A DNA stretch of 8,739 bases, from positions 1 to 8,739 of the forward strand of contig CAJTVI010000090.1 in assembly GCA_910579545.1 (NCBI GenBank), written 5' to 3'. The notes below the pieces were generated by a model. It did not search any database, had not been told where the DNA came from, and saw only the letters and a list, made by a program, of their open reading frames with translations. Source of the stretch: an uncultured Oscillospiraceae bacterium. GTDB lineage: Bacteria; Bacillota; Clostridia; Oscillospirales; Ruminococcaceae. The position numbers and the translations under genes are program-made. Shown piece after piece: positions 6,145-8,739 of this stretch (position 1 is the stretch's first letter; every line of letters begins with the position of its first letter).

Positions 6145-6585
6145 ATGAGCATTTTAAGTTCGCTTTATCATGGCGAGATCCGCAACTGCCCCAACGCCAC
6201 CCATAACCTCGCCCCCGGCCAGCCGCAGAACCCCGAACGCATGGAGGCCGAAAGCGCCGCCATGTGCCCCCCGGCAGCGCAGCAGCCGGATGCAAAACCC
6301 CGGGCCGCCGGCGATGCAAAAGCGAGCCAGAACCGCGCAAAGCAGCTGCAGCGGGAGCAGCCCCCGGCCCAGCCCCTGCCGCCGCAGCAGGCCAAACAGG
6401 AGGCGCAGGGGCTTAACTGCGTGGCCCGCAGCCGCCGCGCCTGGCAGGCAAAGCTGGAGGGGGGGCTGCGCCCGGACCTTTATTACAGCGGACAGGAGGC
6501 CGTGCCTTGCCAAGAGGGCTGGGTGGAAAGCCCGCACACGGTAGCCAGCAAGCTGGAAAGCAAGGAGGAGTTCCCGCTGGGGTAA
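6145..6585 (+). CDS. Uncharacterised Pro/Gln/Ala-rich protein with a DUF6809-like N-terminus
   Basis: 146 aa. The ATG at 6145 has AAGGAGG (6131-6137) seven bases upstream, which is why the longer open frame is not used. The first residues, MSILSSLYHGEIRNC, resemble the start of DUF6809-type small Firmicutes proteins (pattern LYNGEI followed by a charged helix), but the rest does not follow that family. Residues about 20-90 are low-complexity and rich in Pro, Gln and Ala, probably disordered. The C-terminal 55 residues (from LNCVARSRRAW) are more ordinary in composition, with a basic/aromatic patch and no recognised motif. There is no signal peptide or membrane helix. GC-rich third positions support real coding. 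It lies alone between the tRNA unit and the YdbC operon on the plus strand. Function unknown. Confidence 0.62.
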   Translation: MSILSSLYHGEIRNCPNATHNLAPGQPQNPERMEAESAAMCPPAAQQPDAKPRAAGDAKASQNRAKQLQREQPPAQPLPPQQAKQEAQGLNCVARSRRAWQAKLEGGLRPDLYYSGQEAVPCQEGWVESPHTVASKLESKEEFPLG

Positions 6586-6622
6586 GCCGCACGGCAGGCC
6601 AAAGCCCCCCGCGCCCCTGGCC

Positions 6623-6649
6623 GCCGCAGGGCCCTTTGCGGCAGCTTTT
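6623..6649 (+). terminator. Weak terminator after the 146-aa gene
   Basis: GCCGCA (6623-6628) pairs with TGCGGC (6637-6642), followed after three bases by TTTT. It lies 37 bases after the stop codon. The stem is short and the T-run is short. Confidence 0.4.
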
Positions 6650-6661
6650 GCCAAAAAAGTG

Positions 6662-6690
6662 TTGCAATCTTGCTGTGAATCCCTTAGAAT
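6662..6690 (+). promoter_or_regulatory. Promoter of the YdbC-HD hydrolase operon
   Basis: TTGCAA (6662-6667) and TAGAAT (6685-6690) are separated by 17 bases. The predicted start near 6697 leaves a leader of about 115 nt before the ATG at 6812. Confidence 0.75.
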
Positions 6691-6696
6691 AAGCAA

Positions 6697-6779
6697 GGGC
6701 CGCGCGGCCCCCTTTTGCCGCTGCCCAGCCAAAAGCGGGCCGGCAAACGCCCCAGGCGCGCCGGCAGGGCCGCCTTTTT
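6697..6779 (+). promoter_or_regulatory. Structured leader with a terminator-like hairpin (possible attenuator)
   Basis: At the transcript start GGGCC (6697-6701) pairs with GGCCC (6706-6710), followed by CCTTTT. Further down GGCG-C-GCC (6755-6762) pairs with GGC-CGCC (6768-6774), followed by TTTTT (6775-6779), before the first gene of the operon. CGCC (6748-6751) can pair with the same GGCG (6755-6758) and would then disrupt that stem. This is the layout of a terminator and antiterminator, but GC-rich DNA forms such pairings easily. Confidence 0.4.
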
Positions 6780-6811
6780 AGGGAAACACTGTGAAGGAAG
6801 GGTATTGTAAC

Positions 6812-7036
6812 ATGGCAGGATTCAAGTATGAAATTACGCAGCGCATCGCGGTATTGAGCCAGAACCCCAACGGCTGGGAGCGCCAGCTGAACATGGTGAG
6901 CTGGAACGACCGCGAGCCCAAATATGACATTCGCGACTGGGCGCCGGACGGCGTAAAGATGGGCAAGGGCATCAGCCTGAGCCATGACGAAATGGCCATT
7001 TTGAAGGGGATTTTGGAGGAACTGGAGGAACTGTGA
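6812..7036 (+). CDS. ydbC: YdbC/PC4-family single-stranded nucleic-acid-binding protein
   Basis: 74 aa. The ATG at 6812 follows AAGGAAGGG (6794-6802); an in-frame GTG at 6791 would add seven residues that do not belong to the family. The motifs WERQLNMVSWN (22-32), PKYDIRDW (36-43) and MGKGISLS (50-57), followed by a C-terminal helix, match the bacterial YdbC branch of the PC4 transcriptional-coactivator fold. Structural work on the Lactococcus YdbC protein showed binding to single-stranded DNA. The protein probably binds unpaired DNA or RNA as a dimer in the cytoplasm; the physiological role in Firmicutes is not settled. It is the first gene of a two-gene operon, and the next gene starts on the last base of its stop codon (TGATG), implying coupled translation. 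Confidence 0.92.
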   Translation: MAGFKYEITQRIAVLSQNPNGWERQLNMVSWNDREPKYDIRDWAPDGVKMGKGISLSHDEMAILKGILEELEEL

Positions 7037-7620
7037 TGGGGTACCCGGAAGAATTTGTTGAGATCTACACCCGGGACATCCACCGTGCGGGCAGCGAAAA
7101 GCTGCTGGAATGGCTTAAAACCACCGATTTTTTCCGCGCGCCGGCCTCCACCCGGTTCCACGGAGCCTGCGAGCAGGGCCTTGTGATGCACAGCCTGAAC
7201 GTGCACCGCGCCATGACCCGCTATTTTTTGGAGGAGGGCGACAACCCCGAGAGTTTTGCCATCTGCGCGCTGCTGCACGATCTGTGCAAGGCAAACTTTT
7301 ATAAGCCCGGCACCCGCAATGTAAAAAACGAGGCCACCGGGCAGTGGGAAAAGGTGCCCACCTTTACAGTGGAGGACGCCTTCCCCTATGGGCATGGGGA
7401 AAAGAGCGTTTTTTTGATCGAGCGCTTTATGAAGCTGAAAACCAGCGAGGCGGTGGCGATCCGCTGGCACATGGGCGGGTTTGACGACGCCGCCCGCGGG
7501 GGCAGCTTTGCAGTGAGCCAGGCCTACGACCAATACCCCCTGGCCGTAAAGCTGCACATGGCGGACCTTGCTGCTACCTACCTGATGGAAAAGGGCACCA
7601 GCAAGGCAAACAAGCGCTGA
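7036..7620 (+). CDS. HD-domain phosphohydrolase
   Basis: 194 aa. The ATG at 7036 overlaps the upstream stop by one base and has GGAGG (7024-7028) seven bases upstream; the GTG one codon earlier is less likely. It has a single HD domain with metal-binding residues in the usual order: H52 (VMHSLNVH), H81-D82 in LLHDLCK, H120 in YGHGEKS, H145 in RWHMGG and D177 in HMADLA. The opening RFHGACEQGLVMHSL resembles the HD domain of YhaM-type 3'-5' exoribonucleases, but no OB-fold is attached. The GYP motif of c-di-GMP phosphodiesterases is absent, so it is not HD-GYP. The substrate could be a nucleotide, nucleic acid or another phosphate ester. Pairing with a single-strand-binding protein favours a nucleic-acid-related role, which is inference. 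No membrane segment is seen. Confidence 0.9.
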   Translation: MGYPEEFVEIYTRDIHRAGSEKLLEWLKTTDFFRAPASTRFHGACEQGLVMHSLNVHRAMTRYFLEEGDNPESFAICALLHDLCKANFYKPGTRNVKNEATGQWEKVPTFTVEDAFPYGHGEKSVFLIERFMKLKTSEAVAIRWHMGGFDDAARGGSFAVSQAYDQYPLAVKLHMADLAATYLMEKGTSKANKR

Positions 7621-7646
7621 AATCAAGGCAAAAGACAATAAATTTT

Positions 7647-7685
7647 GGCGGCGCAGGGGCAAAAACCCCCGCGCCGCCTTATTTT
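7647..7685 (+). terminator. Strong intrinsic terminator of the YdbC-HD operon
   Basis: GGCGGCGC (7647-7654) pairs with GCGCCGCC (7671-7678), and GGGG (7656-7659) with CCCC (7666-7669), with one A/C mismatch between the two blocks. The stem is followed by TTATTTT. The T-run overlaps the stop codon of the convergent minus-strand gene. On the minus strand the stem is followed by AAAATTTATT, a weaker match, so it may act in both directions. Confidence 0.88.
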
Positions 7686-8004
7686 ACTTCTTTTTATAAA
7701 GCAGCCTGCCCAAAATATTGCCCACAAGCACAAACACGGCGTAGGCCGGCGCATACACCCAGGCGGTGGCGTTGTAAAAAAGAAAGATGCTTGGGATAAA
7801 CAGCACCAGCGCCGCCAACGGCAAAAGAAGGCTGAAACCCCTGCGCATGCCAAAAACAAGCGCGGCGATCAGGGCGATGAGCGGCATCACGCAGAGCATC
7901 AGCAGCATGGCCGCCCCGGTATCCCGCATCAGGCAGGGCAGCAGGTAAAAATCCAGCCCCAGCACAAGCAGGCAGGGCAGCATTGCAAGCAGCTTCTCTT
8001 TCAT
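7684..8004 (-). CDS. Small 4-TM membrane protein, third gene of the XRE cassette
   Basis: 106 aa, almost entirely hydrophobic, with four predicted membrane helices (about 5-24, 31-51, 56-77 and 82-102) and a basic tail (LLYKKK). Its ATG at 8004 overlaps the stop of the regulator gene (ATGA), and GGAGGATG lies just upstream. I do not recognise the family. It is co-expressed with the XRE regulator and a second membrane protein, a common arrangement in Clostridia in which the regulator controls its own small membrane partners. Function unknown. Confidence 0.8.
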   Translation of the reverse strand: MKEKLLAMLPCLLVLGLDFYLLPCLMRDTGAAMLLMLCVMPLIALIAALVFGMRRGFSLLLPLAALVLFIPSIFLFYNATAWVYAPAYAVFVLVGNILGRLLYKKK

Positions 8005-8201
8005 GGCGCATCCTCCAAAATAAAAAGCTCCTCCACGCTCGTGCCCAAAAAGCGGGCCAGCCGCATGGCAAGATCAAGGGTGGGGTCGTACTTGTCGTTC
8101 TCGGCCGCGATGATGGTCTGCCGCGTGACTCCCAATGCCGCGGCAAGGTCCTCCTGCCGGTATCCCTTTTGCCTGCGCAGCGCCTTGATCTGGTTTTTCA
8201 T
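8001..8201 (-). CDS. XRE-family small helix-turn-helix regulator
   Basis: 66 aa, essentially only an HTH_3 (Cro/CI-like) domain. The helix-turn-helix lies at about 16-36 (QEDLAAALGVTRQTIIAAEN), followed by the characteristic YDPTLDLAMRLARFLGTSVEELF. The ATG at 8201 overlaps the preceding stop (ATGA). There is no clear Shine-Dalgarno sequence, so translation probably depends on ribosomes finishing the upstream gene. The frame runs open far upstream, but there it overlaps the membrane protein and has no HTH content. Its probable target is the inverted repeat at 8587-8610 in the cassette promoter, giving autoregulation. No ligand-binding domain is present. Confidence 0.93.
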   Translation of the reverse strand: MKNQIKALRRQKGYRQEDLAAALGVTRQTIIAAENDKYDPTLDLAMRLARFLGTSVEELFILEDAP

Positions 8202-8563
8202 TGCGGTACACCCATCAGCAAAAACGCCGCGCCCAATGTGGCAAGGGCCGCCGCCGCAGTGCAGGCAAGGAACACCAACTGCAAAAGCGGGCCGCTCTCG
8301 CAGGAATCCTCGTCGTCTTTTACCGCGCCGCGCAAAAGGGCCAGGCGCGAAAACTCCTGCACCAGCACCGCCCCGGCCAGCAGCCCGCAGGGCAGCAGGT
8401 CCAGGGGAGTATGGTACAAACAGGCCCTGCCAGCCTCGCATAAGGCCCAGGCCAGCAGCGCGGCCAGCAAAAAGAAATAGGCGTTGCGGCGCGCCTTTGC
8501 CAGGATCGCGCACCCCATCTCATCCGGGCGGCCAAAGCCCGCCGCCGCGCTGCGTTTTTTCAT
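8198..8563 (-). CDS. Small 3-TM membrane protein, first gene of the XRE cassette (possibly DUF6442-like)
   Basis: 121 aa. The ATG at 8563 has GGAGGG eight bases upstream; an in-frame ATG at 8599 falls inside the operator repeat and lacks a binding site. After a basic N-terminus with RPDEMGCAILAKARRNAY (12-29) come helices at about 28-45, 54-77 and 93-118, with an acidic cytoplasmic or external loop KDDEDSCES (82-90) between the last two. The N-terminal pattern (DE..., followed by a Lys/Arg-rich turn into the first helix) and the link to an XRE gene recall DUF6442 proteins; this is a tentative match from memory. It is translationally coupled to the regulator through an ATGA overlap. Confidence 0.78.
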   Translation of the reverse strand: MKKRSAAAGFGRPDEMGCAILAKARRNAYFFLLAALLAWALCEAGRACLYHTPLDLLPCGLLAGAVLVQEFSRLALLRGAVKDDEDSCESGPLLQLVFLACTAAAALATLGAAFLLMGVPQ

Positions 8564-8586
8564 TGCTGCCGCCCTCCAGATGTCAA

Positions 8587-8610
8587 AAATGTAAATCATT
8601 CTTTACATTT
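8587..8610 (-). promoter_or_regulatory. Probable operator of the XRE regulator
   Basis: AAATGTAAA and TTTACATTT form perfect 9-bp arms with a 6-base spacer, beginning at the base next to the -10. Related half-sites TTGACATTT (8631-8639, covering the -35) and TTGACAT (8580-8586) flank it. A repressor bound here would block transcription start. The AT-rich repeat stands out in GC-rich surroundings. Confidence 0.72.
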
Positions 8611-8639
8611 ATACTACCATCGCCCGGGATAAATGTCAA
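8611..8639 (-). promoter_or_regulatory. Promoter of the XRE/membrane-protein cassette
   Basis: On the minus strand a perfect TTGACA (8634-8639) and TAGTAT (8611-8616) are separated by 17 bases. The start would be near 8604, inside the inverted repeat at 8587-8610. Confidence 0.8.
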
Positions 8640-8692
8640 GAAGTTTTTACTTTTTCCAAAAAGAAGCACATTTTAAGCGCACAGCGGCATAC

Positions 8693-8717
8693 AAAAAACA
8701 CACCCTCATAGGGTGTG
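8693..8717 (-). terminator. Intrinsic terminator of a minus-strand gene beyond the right edge
   Basis: CACACCC and GGGTGTG form a perfect 7-bp stem with a 5-base loop. On the minus strand the stem is followed by TTTTTT (8698-8693). It ends a transcript coming from the right of the window; positions 8718-8739 hold no recognisable coding sequence. Confidence 0.85.
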
Positions 8718-8739
8718 CAAAAGGGGCGCGCGCCGGGTA

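Noticed and set aside
6154..6732. Minus-strand open frames opposite the 146-aa gene
   Set aside because: Several overlapping frames of similar length, none with a good ribosome binding site; the plus-strand frame has AAGGAGG at proper spacing and host-like codon use.
7645..8676. 343-codon plus-strand open frame across the XRE cassette
   Set aside because: Starts inside a terminator hairpin, runs antisense to three well-supported genes, and is low-complexity in basic residues and Pro/Ala.
1..8739. CRISPR array, insertion sequence, prophage or toxin-antitoxin locus
   Set aside because: No regularly spaced repeats, transposase or phage genes were seen. The XRE cassette lacks a toxin-like partner: both neighbours are multi-pass membrane proteins, not short toxins.

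Overview
The window looks like a chromosomal segment of a high-GC member of the Clostridia (Firmicutes), most likely an Oscillospiraceae/Ruminococcaceae-type gut anaerobe. The inference rests on strong AAGGAGG-type ribosome binding sites, sigma-A promoters with 17-bp spacers, CCA-encoding tRNA genes and Firmicutes-type families (DUF2871, YdbC/PC4, small XRE regulator cassettes). Genus cannot be fixed from the sequence alone.

Left part (1-4330, minus strand): a two-gene signalling operon. A consensus-like promoter at 4300-4328 and a roughly 80-nt structured leader precede a 691-aa response regulator with the order REC, HD-GYP, PAS-like, GGDEF. It is predicted both to make and to break down cyclic-di-nucleotides. 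After 80 bp without a terminator comes a Cache-type membrane hybrid histidine kinase, which runs off the left edge (685 residues visible). Together they suggest a signal-to-c-di-GMP circuit: external ligand, kinase, phosphorelay, bifunctional c-di-GMP enzyme.

Middle (4331-6144): divergent from the operon is a small DUF2871 membrane protein. It converges on a HAD-family phosphatase. Upstream of the HAD gene on the minus strand lie tRNA-Pro(CGG) and tRNA-Gln(CTG). Each tRNA is followed by its own intrinsic terminator, and the tRNA-Gln gene has a perfect TTGACA-17-TATAAT promoter. The tRNA-Gln terminator abuts the first base of tRNA-Pro. A large nested inverted repeat sits just upstream of the tRNA promoter.

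Right-centre (6145-7685, plus strand): an uncharacterised 146-aa protein with a short DUF6809-like N-terminus and a Pro/Gln/Ala-rich body comes first. It is followed by a promoter with a structured leader, then a YdbC/PC4-like single-strand nucleic-acid-binding protein translationally coupled (TGATG) to an HD-domain phosphohydrolase. A strong terminator ends the unit.

Right end (7684-8739, minus strand): a three-gene overlapping cassette encodes a 3-TM protein, a 66-aa XRE-type regulator and a 4-TM protein, joined by ATGA overlaps. Its promoter carries a perfect 9-bp inverted repeat immediately downstream of the -10, which is a probable autoregulatory operator. The terminator of a further minus-strand gene beyond the right edge is at 8693-8717.

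No mobile element, CRISPR array or phage gene was seen. The points most worth pursuing are the bifunctional REC-HD-GYP-PAS-GGDEF regulator with its kinase, the ssDNA-binding/HD hydrolase pair, and the self-regulated XRE/membrane-protein cassette.
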